DNA from: Gari tellinella
Taxonomy: Eukaryota; Mollusca; Bivalvia; Cardiida; Psammobiidae
Assembly: GCA_922989275.2 (NCBI GenBank)
Contig: OV277866.1
Location: forward strand, 54,737,246 to 54,801,245
Reading direction: 5' to 3'
Length of the DNA stretch: 64,000 nt
The translations under genes and the position numbers were made by a program. Numbering within the stretch: the stretch's first letter is position 1; every line of letters starts with the position of its first letter. Shown piece after piece: positions 43,701 through 54,257 of this stretch. The notes under the pieces are model-generated. The model did not search any database, had not been told where the DNA came from, and saw nothing but the letters and a program-made list of their open reading frames with translations.

Positions 43701-43993
43701 AGTTGTCTTGCAGATGTGTGGATCTGTCTGATTGTCTGTCTTATATACACGTACGATTTCTCATTATTCACCAACCCCTTCCCATTCTCTTGCTTTATTG
43801 TTATGAATGTATATCTGTCTGTCTGTTTGGTTGTAAATTATTTTCTATTTATCTTTCCTACATAGTTATAGATCATCATGTATTATTTTTGTGCTTTCCT
43901 TTAGTGAAAATGGTTGAGATCACGTAGATGAGTGTATACACTGTACATGTAGATCTACTTAATAACTGGAGTTACGTTCAACAAAAAAAACTA
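43701..43993. other. No recognisable feature
   Basis: Flank of the microsatellite, nothing assigned. Confidence 0.4.
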
Positions 43994-43994
43994 A

Positions 43995-44177
43995 AGCCCC
44001 GTCATCACTGTTACGGTGCTGGTCTCGGTACGCCCCGTTAAAGATGGCCGGAAACCGGGGTGAACTGGGGTGAACCGGGACGTTTTTATGAGAACATAAA
44101 TTGCGTTATCATATTCCTGGTGTCTCCCCGTTGGACCACAGGTTATGAAACGGGGACAGTGAGAACGGGGCTTAAAG
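43995..44177. mobile_element. Small inverted-repeat element, GCCCCGT ends
   Basis: AAGCCCCGTCATCACTGT at the left mirrors ACAGTGAGAACGGGGCTT at the right with two mismatches. About 183 bp, more G+C-rich than its surroundings, no coding resemblance. No other copy is in the window. Confidence 0.65.
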
Positions 44178-44299
44178 CAGTTCTTGTCTCGTCCCGTAAT
44201 ATCATCAGTTTTACCATTTTCTCTGAAGTTAGTTTATTTGATGGAGGATAATGAAGACACATTAAATTGGTCTATTTCAGCTTTCATGGTAGTTTGTGT

Positions 44300-44563
44300 C
44301 ACAGTGGAGAAAACGTTATTCTTTCCCGTTTAAACGCAAACGAAACGCAAACTTTTCAAGACGAATCGAAAGATATCACAAGACAGGATAAGATGGAGAA
44401 ATATATAAATATTAATACTTCTATAATCTGACTTACGACCTTTTTTGTCGTACGACGTTTCATAAAACGACCCCCAGATCTTTCTCCAAACTGTCTGCAC
44501 TGGACAGACATGTAACAGTTGCATTACAAGGGCGTTTATTGGAAACGAACATCTTCCAATGTA
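44300..44563 (+). mobile_element. Family A element with replaced centre
   Basis: Left end and GAAACGCAAAC block are good. The left palindrome arm is replaced by unrelated bases (AGACAGGATAAGATGGAGAA), while the outer right arm TCTCCAAACTGTCTGCACTG remains. Right end ATCTTCCAATGTA. Confidence 0.7.
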
Positions 44564-45182
44564 TTACTTAGAAGACTTGACATGAATTTTCAGACTTAGT
44601 TGGACTTATTATATGGGTATTTCGAAAACTAAAAATTACGAGGTTTGTCGGGTTTTATTGGTTGAAAAACAAATTAGTATATCCAATTACCCATCAGCAC
44701 GAATGTAAGATTATAACAACATAACCCAAATCAACATGAAGACGTTTTACAATTGATTTCTGTTACAATTTTTGTTACTTTCTATTTACACAGCGTCTGG
44801 GTCTGCATTCATTGAAATGTCAGTTAGCTCATTTACGCAATGACGTCCATATATCCCCATTCGTAGATAAGTACTCTTCAAAGCGAATGTTAACGGTAGA
44901 CTTTAAACAAGTTATTTATATAAATTATATACAGTAAAGGCTCTGTATTATGGTCATTTCAAAGGGGATTGTTGGTGGTATTGAAATTCGACGACAGTAG
45001 CAGGTGTGGTATAAAAAATAAGAACGATCCTTAATGTGCTTTCTGCTTTACTTTCACCACGCTTAAAACATCCACCGATCATTGATACATGTACTGACAA
45101 AAACCATTGAATATAGGGTTTCATTGTAACTACTTTAGATATAGGGTAGGGTCACCAAATAAAATGAAAATAGCGTTCCCAT
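44564..45182. other. Mostly featureless; C-arm fragment
   Basis: GTGCTTTCTGCTTTACTTTC near 45037 is one arm of a family C palindrome without its partner. The rest is AT-rich. Confidence 0.4.
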
Positions 45183-45432
45183 TACAGTGGAGAATCTGTT
45201 ATTCTTTCCCGTTTAAACGCAAACGTACGCAAACGCTAAGCACTATAACGTAGAAAAGAACAACTTTTGGACAATTCTGATAATTCTTGTTTATCTTGGT
45301 GGCAAACAGTTTGGAGCCTGATCAGACGCCGGGTAACCCGGCGTCTGATCTGGCTCCAAACTGTTTGCACTGTAAATAATAGTTTTAGCGTAAACACGTT
45401 TATTGGGAAAGAATAACGTTTTCTCCACTGTA
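45183..45432 (+). mobile_element. Family A element, flipped loop
   Basis: Plus-oriented by its flanks, but the palindrome centre is GGGTAACCC, the form otherwise seen in minus copies. Arms keep the plus-type asymmetry (GCCTGATCAG / CTGATCTGGC). Mixed ends: CTGTT on the left, ACGTT on the right. Confidence 0.9.
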
Positions 45433-45474
45433 TATGCCATTATTAGCCCTTTAATATGCTGAAAACCAGTTTAA

Positions 45475-45652
45475 CGGTTAGCCCTTCACTGCCATCGGTG
45501 CCAAAAGGCGACATTGCAAATGTCAGGATTCAAACTGTTTATCACACGTATCGATATTTCTTCAGTCTAAACAGCCCTAAAGTTAACTTTAAAATATTGC
45601 AGACGACACTATCAATTCAGACGATATTTTGGCGGTTAGAGGGTTTGAGCAG
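45475..45652. mobile_element. Family B element, palindrome lost
   Basis: GCCCTTCACTGCCATCGG, GCAAATGTCAGGATTCAAAC, CGTATCGATATTTCTTCAG and TTGGCGGTTAGAGGG. The left arm and loop are deleted. Confidence 0.6.
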
Positions 45653-45724
45653 ACGACAAAGTTTTGCAGTGAACAATTCAAAGCCATTATTCTGCTGATA
45701 TCAGCTTAAATTGGTATAACAGCA

Positions 45725-45741
45725 CCCCCCCCCCCCCCCCC
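45725..45741. repeat. Poly-C run of 17
   Basis: A 17-base C homopolymer between B and C copies. The true length may vary. Confidence 0.8.
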
Positions 45742-45794
45742 TTTAACGACCAGTTATACGAACAATTAATACGCAGTTGAATACAAGACTTGGC

Positions 45795-46047
45795 TTAACC
45801 CTTTACCTGATAGCATTGTTTCTAGTATTGAAGATATGTGACTACTTAAAGCAGGTTGAAAGTAAAGCAGAATGCGCCCTAAGGCGCATTCTGCTTTACT
45901 TTCAGCCTGATTTAAGCTATTAACTGCTAGAATAAGGAAAGTATTAAATATGACACATATTCATTACGGTATAATTTGGAACTATTTTCTTCAGCGGATG
46001 AATAAAATGAATGTGCTAAAAGTCGCTTCTATCAGGGAAAGGGTTAA
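45795..46047. mobile_element. Family C element, good copy
   Basis: 253 bp, same length, orientation and end words as the 40935 copy. Palindrome centre GCGCCCTAAGGCGC. The two copies differ at scattered sites only. Confidence 0.87.
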
Positions 46048-47129
46048 TGCAGAATGAAAGAAATGTGAATTCTCCTGTATGATATTTTAAGGAAATCTAG
46101 CAATCTGCATTAAAACATAGAACAAAGCTTGTGTTGGTAGTTTGCATATGGAAAGTTGATGCACATAAGGATACTTTTTTTTACCTTAAACCACAGTCCA
46201 TGTTTTGGAGAATTGCGTTTGTTTGTTTTGCATATTGTTATTATGGGGTTAAGTCTTGGGACCTAGCTAAGAAATTGCGAACAGGGAGCCTAGTATTTGA
46301 ATTGAATTGAATTGTTTTGAATAGTTTTGAAAATACTCAAAAGCTAAAGGAAAAATTATACAGGTTTATACATCGACGGTCGAACTAGCCATAAATATGT
46401 CAACAACGACGTCACTAAATCCAATTGTGTATGTTTTGCTTAACTGGTCAGTGTTTACTCTTCGATAAAACAAACCAATATTGGACAATTAGGCTTAGAG
46501 GGATGACCCCAGCAGGAATATGTATTGACCCCCAGTATAGTATAGCTATTCCCCAGTTACTCGTATAGGCACGATCACTTCCAATACTTGTGATCACTGA
46601 ATAAAAAAATTCATTAAAAATATGTGTCATAGACAAGAAACAGCTTAAACCCAGATGAAAGTAGAGCAGAAAGTTCCACCGGGAGGTATCTGCTTTACTT
46701 ACATCTTGCTTGAAGCAAACACCTGTATTGAACGTAAAACAAATGTTTTTTAGATTGTCCGAAAGATCGCGTCTTTGCTGTATTGAAGGACATTACATGT
46801 ATACAAGGTTATGTACAATCAGTCATGTGCAGATTACCAATATTAAGACATGAACATTGTATAAAATACAGGTGATACATGTAGTTATCAAAGTTCCAGT
46901 GAATGCAGTCAACTATACTTATAGTATTTTTATGTGCTTGTCCTGCATTAAGCAGTCACAAGTCTTTAGAAATATTGATAATGATTGGTCATTTTATCGT
47001 CGCTGAACATCGGTTTGCCTGTACACTGTGGTGGGTTTGTGACAATACGGTGGTAGTGGGAGGTTTCCGTTCTTTAATATAATGCTATGCCAAGTCAAAT
47101 AGTTATTAAAATATATAGTTAAGAATGCG
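46048..47129. other. Mostly featureless; decayed C palindrome
   Basis: A weak family C palindrome is at about 46645-46720 (CCAGATGAAAGTAGAGCAGA ... ATCTGCTTTACTTACATC). GAATTGAATTGAATTG is a short repeat near 46300. No gene is recognised. Confidence 0.45.
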
Positions 47130-47259
47130 TTACAGTGCAGAAGTCATTACTATTTACAAAATAAAATGTGTATGCTTAAATTGGTAATGTTCATTGCAAA
47201 CGATTTTGAGCCAATCAGACGCCGGGTTTCAAAAATATTTCCACTCAGTTTAATAATTA
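47130..47259 (-). mobile_element. Family A left half, decayed
   Basis: TTACAGTGCAGAAGTCATTA, a GCTTAAATTGGTAATG stretch and palindrome remnant TTGAGCCAATCAGACGCCGG. Foldback FB7 follows immediately. Confidence 0.5.
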
Positions 47260-47385
47260 AGAAATGAACTGATTTTTTCGGCGTTCAAGCGAAATAAAAA
47301 ACAGAAATCTATCGGCAAATCAATTTTGCAGATAATTTTCTGTCGTTAATTTCGCTTTAACGCCAAACTAATTAGTTCATTTCGT
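47260..47385. repeat. Foldback FB7
   Basis: CGAAATGAACTAATTAGTTT (reverse strand, right arm) pairs with GAAATGAACTGATTTTTTCG at the left, then GGCGTTCAAGCGAAAT with ATTTCGCTTTAACGCC. Arms are about 60 bp, with more mismatches than FB1 and FB2. Confidence 0.75.
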
Positions 47386-47987
47386 ATATTTACAATATAT
47401 TTGCTGTGATTTCTAATATTATTCGTACACATACATGAATGTTTAATCCATGTTAGAGGTTGATACATGTAACACGAGTAATGTGTACCCTATAAGGAAC
47501 AGCTACGACCGCATTACTGAAGCTGTATACATTCGTAAGCAAATTAATAAATTCCATTGGTTACATTCTAATGTCATAAAACTTGACAGTTTGTCGCAAA
47601 TTTGCCGATTTAACGTCATTTCGAAATGACGTCATTTTCAAGGTAGAATATATCGATTTCTTGTCTTAAAGAAATGCCGACAGCTGCTGTTTATGAGGTA
47701 TATCAATTGTCTTGCATTGTATCTCATTAATAAAGAAGAATTTTAGTCGGTTATCATGGTTTGTTTAGTAGGAAGGCATACATCGGTTTAGAACAAAGTT
47801 TATAAACTTCCGCCAAATATTTGCTGTCCGAGTTCCAAAGATTAATTCGCCAATGCAGAATGCATATGCCTCGCCGCCTTTTCGAAACTTATCCACAAGT
47901 TCCGCCGTCTCGAAAAATACCGTTTACACGAATTGAACGAACCATTTTTCAATGGATTTGAATAAGGCGAATGTAAATATTTGTTAT
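47386..47987. other. No recognisable feature
   Basis: AT-rich, no gene or repeat family assigned. Confidence 0.4.
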
Positions 47988-48237
47988 TACAGTGGATAAA
48001 ACGTTATTCTTTCCCGTTTAAACACAAACGTACGCAAACGCATTATACTAAAACGTAGAAAAAGACAACTTATTGACAATCCTGATATTTTTTTTTAATC
48101 TGAGTGACAAACAGTTTGGAGCCTGATCAGACGTCGGGTTACCCGGCGTCTGATCTGGCTCCAAACTGTTTGCAGAAGAAATAATAGTTTGAGCGTAAAC
48201 GCGTTTATTGGGAAAGAATAACGTTTTCTCCAATGTA
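47988..48237 (+). mobile_element. Family A element, full length
   Basis: ACGTT variant ends with small changes (TACAGTGGATAAAACG, CTCCAATGTA). Palindrome good, loop GGGTTACCC. Confidence 0.88.
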
Positions 48238-48778
48238 ATATTTCCAAGAAGGTATAATTTGCCTCATTGTATTGCAATACGTGTGCGCTTAGTTTCGTTT
48301 AAACGAGAGAAAAAATATCTCTACTGCAGTTGAGAATACGTTATTCTTTCCCATTGTAATAACAAAAAATACAAACGTAGTACAATACAAAGTAGATACA
48401 AACCCTGATCAGATGCATTTTGTATTACTGTTTGTCATGAAAATCATCATGCGTTACGTACATGTACTGGATTGGAAAGTTTTCACCGTAAGTTGCTATA
48501 GTGTGGAATGCGGTGTTGTTGTTGTTGTTTTCTATCCAAATGTTTATTTGTAACTCGGTGTTTGATTAGGCTCAAATTGTTAAATAAAAACTGTAAACGT
48601 TTTACAAGACTTAGTTACATGTACTTACAGCAAATTGCATTGAATTTTTAGTTTTGTTTCACTTTATTTTAACGAGAAGACAAAAGCTTTTGTCTCATCT
48701 GCGTTGGGTTTTTAAACAATACATATACATTTGCGAAATCGATATTCTTTATATGAACAACAACCCTTATTTATACGG
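48238..48778. other. Family A fragments, decayed
   Basis: A right-end fragment (GTGCGCTTAGTTTCGTTTAAA with CTCTACTGCA) lies at 48285-48330 and a left-end fragment (GTTGAGAATACGTTATTC) at 48328-48365. The rest is AT-rich. Confidence 0.45.
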
Positions 48779-49108
48779 TAGTCCCTCCCTTCAACGGCCT
48801 TACGAAAAACGATTCCCTCCTTACAACAACTTTTACCGCTATTCCCAACGTTTTTCTAACCATATCACTGCTGCAATATCGTCTGCTTAACATTCTCGTC
48901 TGCTATTTTTCTCAAAGTCAAATATTGTGTATTTTGACATAATGACGCGTGACAAACAGTTCGAATGCAAGATCAGACGCCGCATGATGCGGCGTCTGAT
49001 ATGGATTTAAGCTGTTTGCAAAAGTCCCACCCTATAAAAACTCCCTCCGTACAACACACAAACTCTTTGTCTCCCATCGGGTGTTTTTGTAGAGAGGAAG
49101 CCCTGTTT
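48779..49108. mobile_element. Family D element
   Basis: TAGTCCCTCCCTTCAACGG at the left, CTGCAATATCGTCTGCTTAA, palindrome with tip CGCATGATGCGGCG (mirrored AT/AT change), CCTATAAAAACTCCCTCCG and TAGAGAGGAAGCCCTGT at the right. Confidence 0.75.
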
Positions 49109-49708
49109 ATTGCATGGTTGTAAGTGAACGATTAAAATTCTGCATAATAGCTGCCATTATTGCATTTAATTAATGAACCAAGGAGCATACGGTGTATCTG
49201 TACATATTGGCTTGTTTGCAGTTTATAGGTGAGCTTCGTTTATTCATTTAACTCCCTCGAACAACTTATACTAAACATTTCGTCTCCTATTCTTTTTCTT
49301 TTTTTTTTACTAAATATAGATTATAGGCACATAAACTACAGACTCATCCATAACTGCACCAGACGTCTTTGTGCCTGATCAGACACCGAGTTAACACATC
49401 AAATCTGGATCCAGTCTCTTTGCATTTAACATAGTATAAGCGTTTATTGTAAAAGAATATAACGTATTCCGCTTTAAAACATCTAAAGGTTCGAACGTAG
49501 TCTTGTATTTTGTGTAAGATAGACTGTCACTTAAAATCTTCTCTGCTTTTACAAATTATCTATGCATGGAATTTTTGTCAACATGTTAACGTACCAACCT
49601 GATCTCAAGCTTCAAGCCCATATCGTCTGCTTGTAGATGTTATATGTCGCCTGCTAGATCAAAATAAGTTTCTATGTTATTTGACCGGCGAAACACCAAA
49701 ACGAGTAT
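49109..49708. other. Mostly featureless; A remnant
   Basis: At about 49368-49480 is a decayed family A right half (CTGATCAGACACCGAGTTAA, ATAAGCGTTTATTGTAAAAG). No gene is recognised. Confidence 0.4.
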
Positions 49709-49774
49709 GAAACAGTTTGGAGCCAAATCAGACGCCGATTTTCTCGGCGTTTGATCTGGCTCCAAACTGTTTGC
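49709..49774. repeat. Shared palindrome, solo, GAT tip
   Basis: A-type outer arms (GTTTGGAGCC / GGCTCCAAAC) and tip GCCGATTTTCTCGGC. It has no TIR words on either side, so it is a stand-alone module. Confidence 0.78.
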
Positions 49775-50001
49775 AAATGTTAAAATCAAGTCGGGAAATA
49801 GCGTGATGTAGGTTAATGTTGATTAATATCACCCTGTGCTATGCTTGTGCGTTTATGTAATCGAACTGCATGACAATGAGACTGTTCAATGCATAGTCAA
49901 TGTGGCACGGTTTATTTTCGTCATTAATCAAGTAGTCGAACGGATCAGAATGTCTTTGTCTTCGCGAACAAGTAAACATTTACATGCTTTTCTCGTTTAC
50001 A

Positions 50002-50217
50002 TTAACCCCATCAACAGCATTTAGCCCCTGTCTGCTTAAACTTACAAATAGTTTGGATCCTGATCAGACGCCGCGAAACGCGGCGTCTGGTCAGGATCCA
50101 AGCTATTTGAAGTTCGTATCAATGTTTTCTGCAGTCAGAATGAATGAAATGTAAGTCTATGAAATAAAAGCAGACGACAACTGATAAGCAGACGATAGCG
50201 AGGTAGTGAAGGGGCTA
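50002..50217. mobile_element. Family B element
   Basis: TTAACCCCATCAACAGC at the left. Palindrome with mirrored outer change (AAATAGTTTGG / AAGCTATTT) and tip CGCGAAACGCG. Right side AAGCAGACGACAACTG and AGGTAGTGAAGGGGCTA. Confidence 0.75.
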
Positions 50218-50289
50218 GGTCTTTAAAAGAAAACATGGCTCAGTGTTTGATATCCGGGCTCGATCTTGAGGAGATAAGCTCACAGACAT

Positions 50290-50445
50290 TTTAAGACACA
50301 GTTTGGCCTGGATAACGCGAACTCCCTTTAGTCAAACTTACACATATTTCTAATGATGATTTTCAGTAGCTCAAACTGGCTTAAGTCGAACATACCTGTA
50401 TGTTAAAGTTAAAACGTAGCTACGTTACGTTTTAAACATAAAATA
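50290..50445. mobile_element. Family F-like remnant
   Basis: GATAACGCGAACTCCCTTTA, GGCTTAAGTCGAACATACC and a palindrome TTAAAGTTAAAACGTAGC-TAC-GTTACGTTTTAA resemble the better family F copy at 59500. The terminal repeats are lost. Confidence 0.5.
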
Positions 50446-50931
50446 CATGTACATGTATGTATACAAAAAGTTTCACTCATCGAGGCCAAACTGCAGTCTT
50501 ACGAAACTGTCACTTACAAATAGTGTACCTTTAAATAGTACATGTTCTTTGGTCATACGCAAACATAATATGCTCTGATCAGCGGGATCATTCAGTAGCC
50601 CTCTGGTCATGGTCGGCACCGTTTGCAATTTTGCATTATATACATAGTGTAAAACAACTCTAAATAGTAAAACCATGGACTCCATTTATTGGGAATTGTA
50701 ATTGACTTTTTGAAGTCCATGGCTGAATGCCTTGAAGATAATAACCAGTTACGTACTAATTCGCCTTGATTGACGATTGCAAATAACTTGAATCCAGAAA
50801 AAGATACTGATTAAATCAGCATCTTATCTGAATACAAATTGCTTGACCCTATCACTGATAGTTCCTTAATTAAAAAGGGAAAACTAATTGCAAGGAGGAC
50901 TAAATGTAAAAGAGCAGAGCAGAATGAAATC
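50446..50931. other. No recognisable feature
   Basis: AT-rich, nothing assigned. Confidence 0.4.
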
Positions 50932-51123
50932 GAAACCCTTTTACTGCCTTCCTCAGAGTAAATTTGGCAAACAATTTGGATCCTGATCAGACGCCGCGTC
51001 ATGCGGCGTCTGATCAGGGTCAAAACTGTTTGACACTCATTACAATATTCATTAATTGAATTTGAGAGTTAAAGCAGACGCCATTGGTTAAAAGCAGATG
51101 ACGTTATGACAATGAAAGGGACA
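50932..51123. mobile_element. Family B element
   Basis: CCCTTTTACTGCCTTCC to TATGACAATGAAAGGGA. Palindrome near perfect, tip CCGCGTCATGCGGCG. Right flank AAAGCAGACGCCATTGG as in other B copies. Confidence 0.75.
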
Positions 51124-51941
51124 TATAAAGCCAGGATGATTGAACGAGACGTATTTGGAGCTGTTGTAGGTCAAGTATATCGTTCACTGGATGAATCAAG
51201 TAGGTAGGACTTACTGACAGATGCTTGGTCTGAAAGTGAAAATAGAACAATGTTTATCTCCTTGAACGCTATGTGTATTGTTCGTCTGCATAATGGTCGT
51301 TTGCTACTGTTCTAAAAGTGTAATTTAATTTTCTAAACCTTTCATTTCAAACTAGGGCCAGAATGTCAAACTGTTTTGGATCCTTGTGAGACGCCGATAC
51401 ATTGAACACTCCGTGTCTCATCAGGATCCATATTGATTTGTAACAGTATAGGTTTACATTGTAGCTGTTAGCAAGCTGGAAGTTGGGAGTCCTACATCTG
51501 CCATGCAGAATTACAGACTACTTCCAAACAATGTCGTTTGCAGAAAAACTCAATCAAACTCATGTGCCTATTTAGTGATGAAACATTCAATACGCACGTC
51601 AAACCTGTTTAAATCCTGATCCAGACGCAACTTTGGCTGCTTCTCGGAAGTTTCGTTGGCTCTTTTTTCAATACATCGCGAAAATGTGATGGAGCCAGAG
51701 ATTAAATGTACAAGGCGTGTAAATGGGGTTTGTCAAAATCATCTTCATGAAAGCATCCCTCATCATAATATAACATCATTCATCGATGGTATAATATGAC
51801 ATATACATGTAGTATTCCAATAAAAAGTTGAAAATTACAGTTTTTGAAAATGATTACGATCTATTTACATCTCAGTTACATGTACAAATAGGTTTATTTG
51901 CTCAGATGTCGGGTTACTCGGAGTCAGATGAGGCTCACAAC
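51124..51941. other. Mostly featureless; one rearranged palindrome
   Basis: At 51366-51443 the palindrome outer and middle arms remain (TTTTGGATCC ... GGATCCATATT) with a longer, re-paired tip: GAGACGCC against GTGTCTCATC. The rest is unassigned. Confidence 0.45.
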
Positions 51942-52341
51942 TACAATGAAACCCCTCCAAACCGGACATGTGTGGGGACAAAAATAATGTCCGGTTTAGA
52001 GGGGTTTCCGGTTAAGAGGGGTTTTAACCCAACACTTGTTTCTAGTATGGAAGATACAGTGTAGCTGATTACTTAAGCAGGTTGAAAGTAAAGCAGAATG
52101 CGTTCTGCTTTACTTTCAACCTGCTTTAAGCTTTTATCTGCTAGACTATAGAACATATGTCTGATGGTAAATATTCATGAATGTTTTTTCATCAGTGAAG
52201 GAATCAATCAAAAGCATAAACAGGAACATTTATGGTGTAATGGGTTAAAGTAATGAAGGGTTGGAAACGGGACCAGGTTTTTGTCCGTTTTAGAGAGAAT
52301 TCCGGTATTTAGAGGTTCCGGTTTAGAGGGGTTTCACTGTA
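51942..52341. mobile_element. Family E element hosting a family C copy
   Basis: TACAATGAAACCCCTCC at the left mirrors GGTTTAGAGGGGTTTCACTGTA at the right (written here across 20320 bases of the same end). Inner words CCGGTTTAGAGGGG recur. Left piece 51942-52027 and right piece 52245-52341 are separated by family C at its TTAA. No coding capacity. Confidence 0.8.
52024..52248. mobile_element. Family C element nested in E
   Basis: TTAACCCAACACTTGTTTC to TGTAATGGGTTAA. Palindrome shortened at its centre (AGCAGAATGCGTTCTGCT). Flanks GGGGTT and AGTAATG around TTAA. Confidence 0.85.
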
Positions 52342-52344
52342 TTT

Positions 52345-52401
52345 GCATTGGCAACAAATGTTTCAGAACAAACGTATTTATCTACTCATTCTCCACTGTA
52401 T
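52345..52401 (+). mobile_element. Family A right-end fragment
   Basis: GCATTGGCAACAAATG, AACAAACGTATTTATC and ATTCTCCACTGTA. The rest of the element is absent. Confidence 0.5.
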
Positions 52402-52408
52402 CTTACAT

Positions 52409-52617
52409 GTCCTCTTCACTGCCACGACGTCAATTACTTTAAACTATTATGATCTTCATTTTTTCACAAGTGCAACCTTTAGATAAAATTAGCAAACTAA
52501 TATCGTAATGAGTGTCAAACAGTTTGGATCCTGGTCAGACGTTGCGATACGCGTTGTCTGAACAGGATCCGAATTTTGTCTTTTGAAACAACCATTTTAC
52601 TCGGGTTAAGGCAGTGA
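52409..52617. mobile_element. Family B element
   Basis: CCTCTTCACTGCCACGACG to CGGGTTAAGGCAGTGAC. Palindrome with tip GTTGCGATACGCGTTGTC, partly mirrored. Confidence 0.65.
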
Positions 52618-52961
52618 CTACAGTTAGGAGTTGCTTGGCGATCGATCTTGTTTCAAAACTTTGCAATGACATTCTGCTTTCTTATTCTACATATAGTTTA
52701 AGAAATATCGATTTGGTGATGTTTTAAGCGTTTCATCCGCCATGAAATTACGAAATGCCGACGTGCACACGATCTCGTTCCTTTAATTGATATATGTTTT
52801 AATAACTGGGGTAATGGTTTAGTAAGGTGATATAGGCACGATTTAATTAAGCCTTTGTCAATCTGCTTCGAAAATAGCACTTTTAAGTATAATCAAGTTA
52901 AGTTTACATGTATTTTACATGTAACCCTTACAACTCTAGTCACGCATCACATGCCCATTGC
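52618..52961. other. No recognisable feature
   Basis: AT-rich, no assignment. Confidence 0.4.
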
Positions 52962-53180
52962 AACAGTGGAGAAAACGTTATTATTTCCCAATAAACACGT
53001 TTACGCTTAAACTAATGTTTCCAGTGCAACCAGTTTGGAGCCAGATCAGACTCCAAACTGTTTGCCACTCAGATAAAAATGAAAAGTCAAATTTGTCAAA
53101 AAGTTGTCATTTTCTCCATTTTAGTGCTTTGTGTTTACGTTTGCGTTTAAACGGGAAAGAATAACGTTACCTCCATTGTA
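52962..53180 (-). mobile_element. Family A element with collapsed palindrome
   Basis: 219 bp. The palindrome reads AGTTTGGAGCCAGATCAGAC then straight to TCCAAACTG, so about 30 bp of tip and inner arm were lost cleanly. Otherwise a typical copy (AATAAACACGTTTACGC, GTTTACGTTTGCG). Confidence 0.85.
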
Positions 53181-53192
53181 CATGTAACGGTG

Positions 53193-53428
53193 TACAGTGG
53201 AGAAGACGTCATTCATTCCCGTTTAAACGCAACTGCATTGGAATAAAATGTAGAAAATGACAACTTTTTTTGTCAACTCTATTTATTTTGTATGAGTGGC
53301 AAATAGTTTGGAGCCTGATCAGACATCGGGTAGCCCGGCGTCTAATCTAGCTCCAAACTATTTGCAATGGAAATAATAGTTTTAGCGTAAACGCGTTTTG
53401 GAAAGAATAACGTCTTCTCTCCACTGTA
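53193..53428 (+). mobile_element. Family A element, mirrored outer arm change
   Basis: Palindrome outer arms are AAATAGTTTGG and CCAAACTATTT, both changed relative to the family. Tip ATCGGGTAGCCCGG. Right end GTCTTCTCTCCACTGTA. Confidence 0.85.
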
Positions 53429-53467
53429 TCTGTGAAGAGTACATTCTATGCATGTACATTGTACATG

Positions 53468-53717
53468 TACAGTGGAGAATCTGTTATTCTTTCCCGTTTA
53501 AACGCAAACGTACGCAAACGCAAAACACTAAAACGTAGAAAAGAACAATTTTTGGACAATTCTGAAAATTCTTGTTTATCTTGGTGGCAAACAGTTTGGA
53601 GCCTGATCAGACGCCGGGTTACCCGGCGTCTGATCTGGCTCCAAACTGTTTGCACTGCAAATAATAGTTTTAGCATAAACGCGTTTATTGGGAAAGAATA
53701 ACACATTCTCCACTGTA
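53468..53717 (+). mobile_element. Family A element, full length
   Basis: Intact young-looking copy inserted after TTGTACATG and followed by CATTTGTAC. Left end CTGTT variant, right AACACATTC variant. Confidence 0.92.
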
Positions 53718-53939
53718 CATTTGTACTACATGTATGCAATAGCGTAAAAGCACCATTAATTTTTTATCAGTGTCTTCAGTTCATAATGCTATATATATAC
53801 ATTGTATTAAATAAATGGATTGGAGAAATTTCGAAACGGGAATCGTCCATTTGAAGTTTCAGGCAGGAAGATTTTAACAGAATTATCGTTAAGGTACAAT
53901 GTAGGACTAAAACACTTATCGGCCTCATTTAGTTACATG

Positions 53940-54179
53940 TACAGTGGAGAAAACGTTATTCTTTCCCGTTTAAACGCAAACGTACGCAAACGCAAAACAC
54001 TAAATTGATATTTTGATATTTCTCAGGATTTCTGTAAAGTTGAGTGGCAAACAGTTTGGAGCCTGATCAGACGCCGGGTTAGCCGGCATCTGATCTGGAT
54101 CCAAACTGTTTGCAGTGAAAATAATAGTTTTAGCGTAAACGCGTTTATTGGGAAAGAATAACAGATTTTCTCCACTGTA
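53940..54179 (+). mobile_element. Family A element, left-arm deletion
   Basis: Inserted after GTTACATG. The AAAACGTAGAAAAGAACAAC block is missing, so the left side jumps from GCAAAACACTAAA to TTGATATTTTG. Palindrome with loop GGGTTAGCCGG. Confidence 0.88.
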
Positions 54180-54257
54180 CCGGCGTCTGATCGTCAGTGC
54201 GTTCAAACACATTTTTCGTAAATACAAATAAATTGCGTTTAGGCGGGGTAAAAATGG

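Noticed and set aside
43338..43927. Frames of 93-180 codons rich in Ser, Leu and Cys
   Set aside because: They run through a TCTC/TCTG microsatellite in three frames at once, so the openness comes from the repeat.
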